Shown: one piece after another, positions 9,667 through 18,996 of the stretch | Numbering within the stretch: the first letter of the stretch is position 1 | How the letters are laid out: the number at the start of each line of letters is the position of its first letter | Assembly (NCBI RefSeq): GCF_014268655.2 | Contig: NZ_JABWQX020000004.1 | Location: forward strand, 1-64,000 | Direction of reading: 5' to 3' | Length of the DNA stretch: 64,000 nt | Source of the DNA: Pseudomonas marvdashtae | GTDB taxonomy: Bacteria; Pseudomonadota; Gammaproteobacteria; Pseudomonadales; Pseudomonadaceae | Notes under the pieces: model-generated | Told to the model about the DNA's origin: nothing | What the model saw: only the letters and a program-made list of their open reading frames with translations | Database searches by the model: none | Position numbers and translations under genes: made by a program

Positions 9667-12152
9667 CAGGCGCCCCCTCGATCGGCGGTTTTTTCCAGTT
9701 CGCTGACCATCCGGCGAATGCGATCGGCAAGCTTCTCCGAGCTCATGCTTTCGCGAAAACGCTCCACCAGCAGCGGGAAGCCCAAGGGCGTGGGGCGCTT
9801 GATGAGGTGCAGGTCCAGCGTCAATGTACCGAGGCGTTGCAAGGTCTGCTCCAGTCGACGTATATCCAGTTCTTCGCGCAAGACTTCTTCCCCGGCTTGG
9901 GCCAGCAGCAGGTTATCGGCGTCGTATTGTTTGAACACTTGAAAAAACAACCCGCTCGAGGCTTGGACTTGCCGGGTACTTTTCGGCGCGCCGGGGTAGC
10001 CGGCGAAGACCAGGCCGGCGATGCGAGCGATTTCGCGAAAGCGGCGCAAGGCCAGCTCCCCGGCATTCAGGCTGGCGAGCACATCGTCCAAGAGGTTTTC
10101 AACGCTTAGAAGTGTCGGGTTCAGATGTTTCGACCAATCCACCACCGTAGCGCTGAGCAGTTCCAGGCCGTAGTCGTTGACGGCGATGGAAAAGGTCACC
10201 GGCTGTTGCTGGCTGACGCGCCAGGCCAACAGGCTCGCCAGTCCCAGATGGACTTGGCGCCCGGCAAACGGATAGATAAACAGATGCCAGCCTTCCCGCG
10301 ATTTAAGCGCTTCAGCCAACAAGGTATTTTGCGTGGGTAAGCCGGACCAGCGTAGCTGGGTCGATAACAAAGGCTGCACGGCTTGCATTTCCGGGCCGTC
10401 GAAGTGGCCAGCGGCGGCTTCGCTCAGGCGCGCCACGACGGCGGCCGCCAACTCGCTTGAGAGCGGCATCCGCCCACCGTTCCAGCGTGGCACGGCGGCT
10501 TTTTTTGCCTGGCTACGGCGCACGTAGGCGGTCATGTCTTCGACCCTGACCAGTTCCAGTAAGCGTCCGGCAAACAGGAAGCCATCGCCAGGCCGAAGGC
10601 GGGCGATGAAACCCTCTTCGACGCTGCCCAGGGTCTTGCCGCCACCGCCCTTGCTCCAGAATTTCAGTTGCAGGCTGGCATCGCTGACGATGGTGCCGAT
10701 GCTCATGCGATGACGCCGGGCCAGACGTGCATCGGGCACGCGCCAGATGCCGTGTTCGTCCGGCTCGACCCGTCGGTAGTCAGGGTAGGCGGTCAACGAC
10801 AGGCCGCCGTGGCGCACGAATGCCAGGGCCCACGCCCACTCGGCCAGATTCAGGTCCCGGTAGGCCCAGGCGCCGCGCACCTCCTCAAGCAGCTCATCGG
10901 GAACGAAACCGCCGCCCAAGGCCATGCTGACCAAATGCTGGACCAGCACGTCCAAAGGCTTGTGGGGCGACTCTCGGGGCTCGATCCGCCGCTGCGCCAC
11001 GGCGTCCTGGGCGGCGGCCGCCTCGATCAGTTCCAGGCTGTGGGTCGGCACCAGCGTTATCCGCGAAGTCCGCCCAGGCGAATGTCCGGAGCGTCCGGCA
11101 CGCTGCATCAACCGCGCGACACCCTTGGCGGAGCCAATCTGCAACACCCGTTCCACCGGCAGGAAATCAACACCGAGGTCCAGACTGGACGTACACACGA
11201 CCGCCTTGAGTTGGCCGTCCTTCAACGCCCGTTCCACCCAATCGCGGGTGTCGCGGGACAACGAGCTGTGGTGCAGGGCGATAAGCCCGGCCCAATCCGG
11301 ACGTGCCTCGAGAATCGCCTGGTACCAGATTTCCGATTGCGCGCGGGTGTTGGTAAACACCAGGCAACTGCTGCTGGCGTCGATTTCAGCGACCACCTGG
11401 GGCAGCATTTTCAAGCCGATGTGCCCGGCCCAGGGAAAGCGTTCGAGGGTGGGCGGCAACAACGTATCGACCTGTAGCGCTTTGGCGTTGGCGCCTTGCA
11501 CGCTGATTCCATCGCCTTTTGGGATGAGTACCTGCTCGGCGTGAGCTTGGTTACCCAGGGTTGCGGATACACCCCAGACGATCAGTTCGCGATTCCAGCG
11601 CCGCAATCGTGCCAAGGCCAGTTGCAACTGGACGCCGCGCTTGTTGCCGAGCAATTCGTGCCATTCATCCACCACGACCATGCGCAGCGTCGAAACCGCT
11701 GTTTGCGCGTCGGCGCGGGCTAGCATCAGGGTCAGGCTTTCCGGCGTGGTGATCAGTGCCGTGGGCAAGCGGCGGCCTTGGCGGGCGCGTTCGCTGGCAC
11801 TGGTGTCACCGGTGCGCAGGCCAACGCTCCAGGGGATTTGCAAGGGGGCAAGAGGCGCTTCGAGGGCCTTGCCGGTGTCGGCGGCCAATGCACGCATTGG
11901 CGTGATCCACAAGACCGTCAACGGTTCGGCTGGCGATTTTCGTTTGCGCGGTTTTTCTGGCGGCGGCGCTGAGCGGGCGAAACGGTTGAGGGCGGCGAAC
12001 CATACGGCGTAGGTCTTGCCAGCACCGGTGCTGGCATGCAGCAACCCCGACTCGCCACGCTTGACCGCAGCCCACACCTGCTTTTGAAAAGCGAACGGCT
12101 TCCAGCCGCGGGCGTCGAACCACTGTTTCGCGAAGTTGTTGGATGTCGCCAT
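9666..12152 (-). CDS. Ligase-associated DEXH-box helicase (Lhr-Core)
   Basis: 828-residue superfamily 2 helicase. Walker A is [14 protein letters not shown] (~38-51), motif II DEWH is in [15 protein letters not shown], motif III is SATLGN, and motif VI is [11 protein letters not shown]. The C-terminal half is the winged-helix plus Lhr-type domain characteristic of Lhr-Core 3'-5' DNA translocases; length matches the family. Upstream (12153-12485) no partner gene is present, so this pair has its own promoter. No strong Shine-Dalgarno is visible before the ATG. Confidence 0.93.
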   Translation of the reverse strand: MATSNNFAKQWFDARGWKPFAFQKQVWAAVKRGESGLLHASTGAGKTYAVWFAALNRFARSAPPPEKPRKRKSPAEPLTVLWITPMRALAADTGKALEAPLAPLQIPWSVGLRTGDTSASERARQGRRLPTALITTPESLTLMLARADAQTAVSTLRMVVVDEWHELLGNKRGVQLQLALARLRRWNRELIVWGVSATLGNQAHAEQVLIPKGDGISVQGANAKALQVDTLLPPTLERFPWAGHIGLKMLPQVVAEIDASSSCLVFTNTRAQSEIWYQAILEARPDWAGLIALHHSSLSRDTRDWVERALKDGQLKAVVCTSSLDLGVDFLPVERVLQIGSAKGVARLMQRAGRSGHSPGRTSRITLVPTHSLELIEAAAAQDAVAQRRIEPRESPHKPLDVLVQHLVSMALGGGFVPDELLEEVRGAWAYRDLNLAEWAWALAFVRHGGLSLTAYPDYRRVEPDEHGIWRVPDARLARRHRMSIGTIVSDASLQLKFWSKGGGGKTLGSVEEGFIARLRPGDGFLFAGRLLELVRVEDMTAYVRRSQAKKAAVPRWNGGRMPLSSELAAAVVARLSEAAAGHFDGPEMQAVQPLLSTQLRWSGLPTQNTLLAEALKSREGWHLFIYPFAGRQVHLGLASLLAWRVSQQQPVTFSIAVNDYGLELLSATVVDWSKHLNPTLLSVENLLDDVLASLNAGELALRRFREIARIAGLVFAGYPGAPKSTRQVQASSGLFFQVFKQYDADNLLLAQAGEEVLREELDIRRLEQTLQRLGTLTLDLHLIKRPTPLGFPLLVERFRESMSSEKLADRIRRMVSELEKTADRGGA

Positions 12153-12485
12153 ACCCGCTGCATGCGCCTTGAGAGTTCTCTTTCAATGACCTCGGGCGCA
12201 AGGAAAAGGTTTTATGGCGCCTTGCGATTAAACGTTCAGCGGACAAATTGTGAGCGGTCAACTTCAATGACGCCCTTTATTCTGGTGTCCACCCGGTGTG
12301 GATTTGCCTTGCTGGGTTGGTGGCCTATTCAAATGCAAACTTAATACGCGAACGCTGTAATTTACATTAGGTGAAACTATAGCGCCGATGCAGGATTAAC
12401 AGGTGCGGGGAAACTGTGTTTAATGCGGCCTCTTGGTCAGGGACCGCAAGCCAGAAATCAGCATAAATAATGGAAAGGAATTCCA
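12153..12485. other. Non-coding gap, relatively A+T-rich
   Basis: 333 nt between the divergent helicase and orphan genes, with lower G+C than the neighbourhood (for example AACTTAATACGCGAACGC and GTAATTTACATTAGGTG). It must contain the promoters of both genes, but no consensus pair could be assigned with confidence. No coding frame, tRNA or repeat was recognised. Confidence 0.5.
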
Positions 12486-12857
12486 ATGAGTTTTTTTAAC
12501 GGGCACCTTCACGCGAACATGGAGCTTGACGGCTCCACCTATGAATTCCGAGTTGATGGTGAGTTGGAATATCGTGACGCAGGCAGCTGCTACCTTCTGT
12601 CAGCGCATGACGAAAACGGTCGAGGTCTCTCCATTTGGCTTCCTCGAAGCATGCCGGAGGGGCAACAGGAATATGACTTGGGCGAGCCCGGATATCCCGA
12701 GGTTCACTTTATGCTGCGCCGGAGTCTTTCACCGCTCCGTTCTGGCGTATTGAGTGTGACGGTGGGGGGCGACGTTCAATGCGCGGGCACTTTTGGCGGT
12801 GTGGATGAACGCGGGCGGACCTTCAGTGGTGGAAGTTTCCGTCTGGAAAAATATTAA
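12486..12857 (+). CDS. Orphan hypothetical protein
   Basis: 123 residues, no signal peptide or membrane segment. The composition suggests an all-beta fold with alternating polar and hydrophobic strands and Gly turns (FRVDGELEYRDAGSCYLLSA; SGVLSVTVGGDVQCAGTFGG). A good Shine-Dalgarno (AAGGAA) lies 5 nt before the ATG. It sits alone on the plus strand in a less G+C-rich patch, convergent with the aot operon. I recognise no family. The A+T-richer upstream DNA is compatible with, but does not prove, horizontal acquisition. Confidence 0.65.
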   Translation: MSFFNGHLHANMELDGSTYEFRVDGELEYRDAGSCYLLSAHDENGRGLSIWLPRSMPEGQQEYDLGEPGYPEVHFMLRRSLSPLRSGVLSVTVGGDVQCAGTFGGVDERGRTFSGGSFRLEKY

Positions 12858-12874
12858 CAGGGCATATGATCAAT

Positions 12875-12909
12875 GCCGGCTCCGTCATATTCAAGATGAC
12901 GAAGCCGGC
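12875..12909. terminator. Bidirectional hairpin between orphan gene and aotP
   Basis: GCCGGC (12875-12880) and CGTCAT (12883-12888) pair with ATGACG and GCCGGC on the other arm (to 12909), around a short loop. The hairpin lies between two convergent genes, but no strong U run follows on either side. Confidence 0.7.
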
Positions 12910-12927
12910 GCAATGATGCGTAGCGGC

Positions 12928-13692
12928 TTACTTCAAGTTACCGCTTAGGAATTGTTTCAAGCGTTCGCTCTTCGGATTACCCAGCACGTCTTCCGGCGCG
13001 CCTTCTTCTTCCACCAGGCCTTGGTGCAGGAACAGCACCTGATTGGACACCTTGCGGGCAAAGCTCATCTCGTGGGTCACCATGATCATGGTCCGCCCTT
13101 CTTCCGCCAAACCCTGGATAACCTTCAAGACTTCACCCACCAGTTCCGGGTCCAGCGCCGAGGTCGGCTCGTCGAACAGCATGACCTCCGGCTCCATGGC
13201 CAAGGCGCGAGCGATGGCCACGCGCTGCTGCTGGCCGCCGGAAAGAAACGCCGGATATTGCTCGGCGACGCGTGCCGGCAAACCCACCTTGTCGAGATAG
13301 CGACGGGCGCGATCGTCGGCCTCCTCCTTGCTGACACCCAACACCCGGCGCGGCGCCATGGTGATGTTTTCCAACACGGTCATGTGGCTCCACAGGTTGA
13401 AGTGCTGGAACACCATGGCCAGGCGCGTGCGGATGCGTTGCAGTTCGTCGGCGTCGGCCACGCGCATGCCGTGGTGATCCTTGATCATCTGGATCGATTG
13501 GCCATCCAGGCTCATGGCGCCGTCGTTGGGCTGTTCCAGAAAGTTGATGCAGCGCAGGAAGGTGCTTTTGCCCGAGCCGCTGGCGCCGATCAGGCTGATG
13601 ACGTCGCCGGTCCTGGCCTTGAGCGAAACTCCTTTGAGCACCTCGTGTTCGCCGTAGCTTTTATGCAGGCCTTCGATGGTCAGTTTGTACAT
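12928..13692 (-). CDS. aotP: Arginine/ornithine ABC transporter ATP-binding protein
   Basis: 254-residue ABC ATPase of the HisP/GlnQ type. Walker A is GASGSGKST, the signature is [15 protein letters not shown] and Walker B is [14 protein letters not shown], followed by the H-loop VTHEMSFA. It powers uptake of basic amino acids with the AotQM permease. The ATG at 13692 ([14 protein letters not shown]) is chosen over the longer open frame to 13755, which would overlap aotO. It is the last gene of aotJQMOP; in P. aeruginosa PAO1 argR follows, but here a hairpin and a convergent orphan gene follow. Confidence 0.93.
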   Translation of the reverse strand: MYKLTIEGLHKSYGEHEVLKGVSLKARTGDVISLIGASGSGKSTFLRCINFLEQPNDGAMSLDGQSIQMIKDHHGMRVADADELQRIRTRLAMVFQHFNLWSHMTVLENITMAPRRVLGVSKEEADDRARRYLDKVGLPARVAEQYPAFLSGGQQQRVAIARALAMEPEVMLFDEPTSALDPELVGEVLKVIQGLAEEGRTMIMVTHEMSFARKVSNQVLFLHQGLVEEEGAPEDVLGNPKSERLKQFLSGNLK

Positions 13693-13705
13693 GGAACAGG
13701 CATCC

Positions 13706-14824
13706 TCAAGGCGAAAGTAGGTAGCCGCTGCGGTAGGCTTCGGTCCCGGCGACATGGGCGATTACCATGCCGGCAGTGGCCATGCGGCGCAGCGAACGGG
13801 CGTACAGCAGCCCGGCATTGCGGCAATGAACAGGTGTCACGGTGTCGTTGATCGGGTCGATGATTTCCGCGATCAGCTGTCCGGCCTCCAGATACTCACC
13901 GGGCAGGGCGCTATAGACCAGCAAACCGCCGACCGGCGTCGTCACCGGTTCGACACCGGCCAACGGCGTGGGCGGGTAGGGCAGCTCGGGCAGCAGCACT
14001 GGTTCGCCGTCGATGGCACCGAAGTGAATCAGGTATTCGATCAGGGCCTGGCAGTCGAGACTCGCCAAGCCATGGTTGACGTCGCCCTGGCCGCGTAATT
14101 CGACGGTAACCGAAAAACTGCCCAGGGGAATCTCAAATTGCTCGCCGAAACGTTCCTTGAGTTGCCACCAGAGCAGCGTGAAGCTCTCGTCGAACGACTG
14201 TCCGCCCGAGTCGGTGGCCAACAGGCTGGCCTCGGCGCCGATGTAGCGGGCCAGCGGCTCGACCTGGGGCCAGGCTTGCGGCGTGGTGTAAAGGTGCGCG
14301 ACGGCTTCGAAATCGCAATGCAGGTCCAGCACCATGTCGGCGTCGCAGGCCAGTCGCTGCAGGACCAGGCGCTGGGATTGCAGTTGCGTGCTGGCGGTCT
14401 GCCGGTTCAGGGCGTCGCGCAGGCTGGTGCGGATCAGCAATAGGTTGTGCTGCGGTTCGTCGGTGAGCAGGCCTTCGATTTCGTTGCCGATTTCTTCACT
14501 CAAGTCGACGAACCGGCGGTTGAAGTTCTGTCCGCTTTCCAACTCGTAGCGGCCCAGGGGCACGTCCATCAGCACTTGTTCAAGGCCGATAGGATTGGCG
14601 ACCGGCACCAGTACGATTTCGTGCCGCAAGTGACCCGAAGCCTCGAGTTCGGCCAGGCGCTGCTTGAGGTGCCAAGCCACCAGCATGCCCGGCAATTCGT
14701 CGGCGTGCAGGGAGGCCTGGATGTAGATTTTGCCGACGGCTTTTTCCGGGCCGAAGTGAAAACTGTGGATCTTGCGTGCGGTCCCCGGCAGCGGGGCCAA
14801 CAGGTCATGAATCTGGTGGCGCAT
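13706..14824 (-). CDS. aotO: Succinylglutamate desuccinylase/aspartoacylase-family protein (AotO)
   Basis: 372 residues with the zinc carboxypeptidase-like fold of the AstE/AspA family. The segment [21 protein letters not shown] contains the His-x-x-Glu zinc ligands (HADE); NPIGL and LDLHCD (third His) follow. It lies between aotM and aotP as in the PAO1 aot operon, where the product is not needed for transport. Its substrate is unknown, perhaps an N-acyl amino acid derived from arginine catabolism (inference). Confidence 0.88.
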   Translation of the reverse strand: MRHQIHDLLAPLPGTARKIHSFHFGPEKAVGKIYIQASLHADELPGMLVAWHLKQRLAELEASGHLRHEIVLVPVANPIGLEQVLMDVPLGRYELESGQNFNRRFVDLSEEIGNEIEGLLTDEPQHNLLLIRTSLRDALNRQTASTQLQSQRLVLQRLACDADMVLDLHCDFEAVAHLYTTPQAWPQVEPLARYIGAEASLLATDSGGQSFDESFTLLWWQLKERFGEQFEIPLGSFSVTVELRGQGDVNHGLASLDCQALIEYLIHFGAIDGEPVLLPELPYPPTPLAGVEPVTTPVGGLLVYSALPGEYLEAGQLIAEIIDPINDTVTPVHCRNAGLLYARSLRRMATAGMVIAHVAGTEAYRSGYLLSP

Positions 14825-14852
14825 TTACGTGTGTGTCCTGGGAGCGGAAGCT

Positions 14853-15563
14853 TTAGTGAGTCGGCCCTAGAAAAGCCAGCCAGCGACGCTCGGCGAGGCG
14901 GAAGAGGCCGACCAGTGCAAACGTGACGGTCAGGTAGATCAACGCGGCAATCCCGAACGACTGGAACGTCATGAACGTCGCCGAGTTGGCATCCCGGGCG
15001 ACTTTCAGCACGTCTGGAACGGTAGCGGTGAACGCCACGGTCGTCGAGTGCAGCATCAGAATCACTTCGTTGCTGTAATACGGCAGCGAGCGACGCAGCG
15101 CCGAAGGCATGATCACGTAGGTGTAGAGCTTCCAGCCGGTCAACCCGTAAGCCTTGGCCGCTTCGACTTCACCATGGTTCATGCTGCGAATCGCCCCGGC
15201 GAAAATCTCCGTGGTGTAGGCGCAGGTGTTCAAGGCGAACGCCAGGATCGTGCAGTTCATCGCGTCCCGAAAGAAGCTGTCGAGCAGCGGCTGCTCGCGC
15301 ACGGCCGCGATGCTGTAGATGCCGGTGTAGCAGATCAGCAACTGGATGTAGAGCGGTGTCCCACGAAACAGATAGGTGTAGAACTGCACCGGCCAACGCA
15401 CGTAGACCTTGGGCGAAACCCGCGCGATGGACAGCGGGATCGACACCACGAAGCCGATCAGCAACGCGGCGCTGAGTAGCCACAGGGTCATGGCCAGGCC
15501 GGTGATGTTATTGCCGTCGCTGTAGAGGAACGGACGCCAGTATTCTTGCAAGAGTTCGATCAT
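14853..15563 (-). CDS. aotM: Arginine/ornithine ABC transporter permease AotM
   Basis: 236-residue inner-membrane permease of the HisM type, with about five hydrophobic segments. The EAA loop (GEVEAAKAYGLTGWKLYTYVIMP) contacts the ATPase, and the periplasmic-side motif FRGTPLYIQLL is family-typical. The start overlaps the aotQ stop (ATGA), so translation is coupled. It forms the transmembrane heterodimer with AotQ. Confidence 0.93.
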   Translation of the reverse strand: MIELLQEYWRPFLYSDGNNITGLAMTLWLLSAALLIGFVVSIPLSIARVSPKVYVRWPVQFYTYLFRGTPLYIQLLICYTGIYSIAAVREQPLLDSFFRDAMNCTILAFALNTCAYTTEIFAGAIRSMNHGEVEAAKAYGLTGWKLYTYVIMPSALRRSLPYYSNEVILMLHSTTVAFTATVPDVLKVARDANSATFMTFQSFGIAALIYLTVTFALVGLFRLAERRWLAFLGPTH

Positions 15564-16288
15564 CGCACCGCCTCCCGAGCCCCGGCAGCGTAGCGACGTT
15601 CAAGCCAACGCAGGACGAAGTTGGATGCGCTGGTGATCAACAGGTAGATCAGCGCCGCCAGCACCAGGAAGTAAAACAGCTGATAGGTGCTCTTGCCCGC
15701 ATCCTGGGCGGCCTTGACCAGGTCGGCCAGGCCAATGATCGACACCAGGGCGGTCGCCTTGAGCATGACCATCCAGTTGTTGCCGATGCCCGGCAGGGCA
15801 AATCGCATCATCTGCGGGAACACCACGAAGCGAAAGCGCTGGCCACGCTTGAGGCCATAGGCCGTGGCGGCTTCGACTTGCCCGCGAGGGACCGCGAGGA
15901 TCGCGCCGCGAAACGTCTCGGTGAAGTACGCGCCATAAATGAAGCCCAGGGTGATCACCCCGGCGCCGAATGGGTTGATCTCGATGTATTCCCATTCCAT
16001 GAAATCAGTAAACGAGGTCAGCCAGGTTTGCAGGCTGTAGAAAATCAACAGCATCAGCACCAGGTCCGGTACGCCACGAATCAGCGTGGTGTAGAGCTGG
16101 GCTGGGATACGCAGCAGTTTGACGCTGGACAGTTTGGCACTGGCGCCCAGCAGGCCGAGCAAGACGCTCAGCAACAGCGACAGTACCGCCAGTTTGATCG
16201 TCATCCAGGTGCCTTGCATCAGCAGCGGGCCAAAGCCCTGCAGGCTGAAGGCCGAGAGCCCCAGATTTTGTAGGAGTTGTTCGAACAT
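15560..16288 (-). CDS. aotQ: Arginine/ornithine ABC transporter permease AotQ
   Basis: 242-residue HisQ-type permease with about five membrane segments. Motifs: TLIRGVPDLVLMLLIFY near the first loop and the EAA loop GQVEAATAYGLKRGQRFRF. The ATG at 16288 (MFEQLLQNLGLSAF) is preferred; the open frame to 16339 would run through the terminator hairpin. It is the first gene after the aotJ terminator-like hairpin, so its expression depends on read-through or a separate promoter. Confidence 0.93.
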   Translation of the reverse strand: MFEQLLQNLGLSAFSLQGFGPLLMQGTWMTIKLAVLSLLLSVLLGLLGASAKLSSVKLLRIPAQLYTTLIRGVPDLVLMLLIFYSLQTWLTSFTDFMEWEYIEINPFGAGVITLGFIYGAYFTETFRGAILAVPRGQVEAATAYGLKRGQRFRFVVFPQMMRFALPGIGNNWMVMLKATALVSIIGLADLVKAAQDAGKSTYQLFYFLVLAALIYLLITSASNFVLRWLERRYAAGAREAVR

Positions 16289-16305
16289 GGAAGGTGCCTT
16301 TGGCA

Positions 16306-16340
16306 GAAAAAAAGTGCCCACCCGAGGCCGGGTGGGCACT
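16306..16340 (-). terminator. Terminator/attenuator between aotJ and aotQ
   Basis: AGTGCCCACCC and GGGTGGGCACT form an 11-12 bp perfect stem with a very short loop (16313-16340). In the direction of aot transcription a 7-T run follows (16306-16312). This is a textbook intrinsic terminator placed 5 nt after the aotJ stop; partial read-through would give more binding protein than permease. Confidence 0.9.
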
Positions 16341-16345
16341 GCGCA

Positions 16346-17128
16346 TTATTTGCCGCTGTACAGATTCAGATCGCCAAAGTGTTTTTTCTGGATTTCGGCG
16401 TATTTGCCGTCGTCGTGTAACGCTTTGATACCTTTATCCAAAAGCGCTTTCAGCTCTTTGTTACCTTTCTTGATACCGATGGCGGTCTTGGAAGGCAGCA
16501 GTTCGCTGTCGACCGGCTTGCTGACTTCATAGTCGCCGCCCTTTGGCGACTTCAGGAAGCCCAGCTCGGCCTGGAGCATGTCCTGGATCGCGGCGTCGAG
16601 GCGGCCGGAGGTCAGGTCAGCGTAAACCTGATCCTGGTTCTGATAGGCCTGGGTCTTGACGCCGGCCTTGTCCAGCACGGTCTTGGCATAGGTTTCCTGG
16701 ATGGTGCCCTGCTCGTAGCCCACGGTCTTGCCTTTGAGCGAGGCAACGTCTTCGCTCAGGCCCGAGCCCTTCTTGAATACATAGGCTGTTGGGCCGGAGA
16801 ACAGCTCGCTGGAAAAGTCGATGACTTTTTCGCGGGCCGGGGTCACGGTCATGGACGAGATCACACCGTCGAATTTATTGGCCTTGAGGCCTGGGATCAT
16901 GCCGTCGAAATCGCTTTCGACCCATTTGCATTTGACCTTCAGCTCTTCGCAGATGGCATTGCCCAAGTCGATGTCGAAACCTACCAGGCTGCCATCGGCG
17001 GCCTTGGATTCGAACGGGGCATAGGACGGGTCGACACCAAAACGCAGTTCCTTGTATTCCTTGGCCGTGGCGACGCCAGCAGCCATGCACAACGCCAGTG
17101 CAGAAAGGGTCAGCAGTGCTTTTTTCAT
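16346..17128 (-). CDS. aotJ: Periplasmic arginine/ornithine-binding protein
   Basis: 260-residue solute-binding protein of the HisJ/ArgT family. The signal peptide is MKKALLTLSALALCMAAGVATA, and the mature protein begins KEYKELRFGVDPSYAPFESK. The segment GFDIDLGNAICEELKVKCKW and the phosphate/amino-binding region SSMTVTPAREKVIDFS are family-typical. The ATG at 17128 gives the signal peptide directly; the upstream frame to 17242 is not supported. It is the promoter-proximal gene of the aot operon. Confidence 0.94.
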   Translation of the reverse strand: MKKALLTLSALALCMAAGVATAKEYKELRFGVDPSYAPFESKAADGSLVGFDIDLGNAICEELKVKCKWVESDFDGMIPGLKANKFDGVISSMTVTPAREKVIDFSSELFSGPTAYVFKKGSGLSEDVASLKGKTVGYEQGTIQETYAKTVLDKAGVKTQAYQNQDQVYADLTSGRLDAAIQDMLQAELGFLKSPKGGDYEVSKPVDSELLPSKTAIGIKKGNKELKALLDKGIKALHDDGKYAEIQKKHFGDLNLYSGK

Positions 17129-17376
17129 TATTGAGTCCCTAAAACCAATTTGAGCGCTTGTGGCGCATAAGTTGTTACCGATGAAGGTCTGAACGGTATG
17201 ACGGCATAAAGGTAGCAATTTCCGAACCATAGTGCCGAACAAGTGTTTTAAAAGCAGGGGCGGCGGTGGACGGAACGCGATGGTGCGCGGGGAGGAGCGT
17301 ACACCAAAATATGCACCAGGATGGAGCGACGCCCATTTCTGGCGTTACTGTAGCGAGTGGGCGCCTGGCGTTGTTG

Positions 17377-18534
17377 TCATGGCGCTTTTTTCAGGTTGGC
17401 ATCGGGACTTGATAGAGGGCTAAGGGCGGTTTTGTTGCTGAGCGCTCGACCGAAAGATTGCCCGGTCATCTCGACATATCGGTAGGTGAACATGGACACC
17501 ACGACCACCGATCCCACCACCAGCAAAGCGACAAGGTTATTGAGCGTCACGCTGCCGAGATCCAGGTAGCGAGTTCCGTCTATCACCGGGGCGATGTCAA
17601 CGCCGGAGACTTTCTTCGCCACCATGAACGCCGACACTACGCAGAAGAGAACCGCCGCGTGGGTCAGGTAGATGGAGTAGGACAACTTGCCGAGAAAACC
17701 GAAGCCACGTCCCGCCAACAATCGCGATACCGCACCGCCGTCAAAGGCAAATATCACAACGATGACACCGAACAACAGGCTGGCCAGCAACTGCTTGGCT
17801 TCAAAGTCGTTGACCACCAAAGCCAGCGCCGCTGCCACCGCTATCACTTCCAGTGTTGTCAGCATTCCAGTCTGGGCCTGACTGGGGTGGGGGATTCTCC
17901 GGTACACGGCATAAGCCAGGCAGCCCGTGAAAAAATAAGCCAGGCCCCGTAACGATTCGATGGTGAAGAAGGTATTGCCCATATACATCTGCGCCAGTGC
18001 CACCAATACCACGGCTCCCCATACCCACGTCCTGGCTCCGAAAGCGATGCTCAGTATCAGGGCGAAGATCATGTAGGTGTAATACTCGATACTGATGCTC
18101 CAAGACGGATAGTTGAACGAAAGGGGGTTGGTCAAATACGTCCACGATTGCAACAACAGGGCATTGGGCAGAATTTCAGACGGGGCAAACTTTTCTGTAA
18201 AAGGCACGTTATTGAAGTTCATGCCTTTTTCGGATGCGATATATCTCCCGCACTCCAGGGCTATAAAGACGCTCAACATGAAGAGGTGCAGGGGGAGCAA
18301 GCGGAAGGTTCGCGTGATGAAAAATTTTCGAAAATTAAAACGTGCGGAGCGGCCATAGGCATGGGTCAATACAAAGCCACTCAATACGAAAAAGAACGAG
18401 ACAAATATTTCGGCGTGGCGAAATAACAACCATTCGGTAAAACTGCCACTGATGCGCAAGTGATAGAGCATCACCGATATGGCCAACAGCCCCCTGAAAC
18501 TATCCAAGGATTGGAACCGCTTCTCCGCAATCAT
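17377..18534 (-). CDS. Acyltransferase 3 family membrane protein (OafA/YrhL-like)
   Basis: 385 residues with ten or so hydrophobic segments. The N-terminus (FQSLDSFRGLLAISVMLYHL) has the conserved DxxRGxxxxxVxxxH pattern of acyltransferase family 3, and SFFFVLSGFVLTHAYGR and FFITRTFRLLPLHLF are further family motifs. Such proteins transfer acetyl or other acyl groups to surface polysaccharides or small glycans. No sugar-biosynthesis genes flank it, so the acceptor is unknown. It lies between aotJ and the ligase gene with long gaps on both sides. Confidence 0.88.
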   Translation of the reverse strand: MIAEKRFQSLDSFRGLLAISVMLYHLRISGSFTEWLLFRHAEIFVSFFFVLSGFVLTHAYGRSARFNFRKFFITRTFRLLPLHLFMLSVFIALECGRYIASEKGMNFNNVPFTEKFAPSEILPNALLLQSWTYLTNPLSFNYPSWSISIEYYTYMIFALILSIAFGARTWVWGAVVLVALAQMYMGNTFFTIESLRGLAYFFTGCLAYAVYRRIPHPSQAQTGMLTTLEVIAVAAALALVVNDFEAKQLLASLLFGVIVVIFAFDGGAVSRLLAGRGFGFLGKLSYSIYLTHAAVLFCVVSAFMVAKKVSGVDIAPVIDGTRYLDLGSVTLNNLVALLVVGSVVVVSMFTYRYVEMTGQSFGRALSNKTALSPLSSPDANLKKAP

Positions 18535-18996
18535 TTCGGGGTTCCTCTGAATGGCATGACTCGGAATTCATTCCGATCATCCTGTCGCCGGAAGGCATGG
18601 CCCAGCTTGGCCTTGCCTGGGTGGCGATGCCGTCCCGTTCCCCGAGTAATTCGTCTTCCTGCACTGTTGCGCAAAGACTGGGGATTTTCTGGACGAAGGA
18701 AATATAAAACAGCGACGCTAATCTAATGTCACATTAGCATTGCTCTTTGAAAGAGCAAGTCGGTTTTTCAATGCTTGGTACATGTTCTGATGCCGTAATT
18801 ACGGCGTCAGAAATACCGCCGGCAGGTGGGGTGTCGATAGTTTTTTCAACGTCGCATGAAATAAATATATTCCAAACGGTTGATCGTCGGCTCGCAGTGT
18901 TTTTGTTATATGCGTTACATGGCGTCTATTGCGTAGAGCCAGTGATGCAGGGCGCTAGATCACTGACCAAAGACATTGGAAACATGCCCCCTGAGC
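18535..18996. other. 462-nt non-coding gap with clustered palindromes
   Basis: Relatively A+T-rich, upstream of the acyltransferase and downstream of the ligase gene. It contains CTAATG-TCA-CATTAG (18723-18737), GCTCTTT-G-AAAGAGC (18742-18756) and GCCGTAATTACGGC (18792-18805, extended imperfectly to 18788-18809). No convincing coding sequence was found; the plus-strand frame opening at 18747 continues antisense into the ligase gene. Confidence 0.6.

Noticed and set aside
12245..12256. AATTGTGAGCGG, identical to half of the E. coli lac operator
   Set aside because: Only one half-site matches, no LacI-type gene is near, and a 12-mer match can occur by chance.
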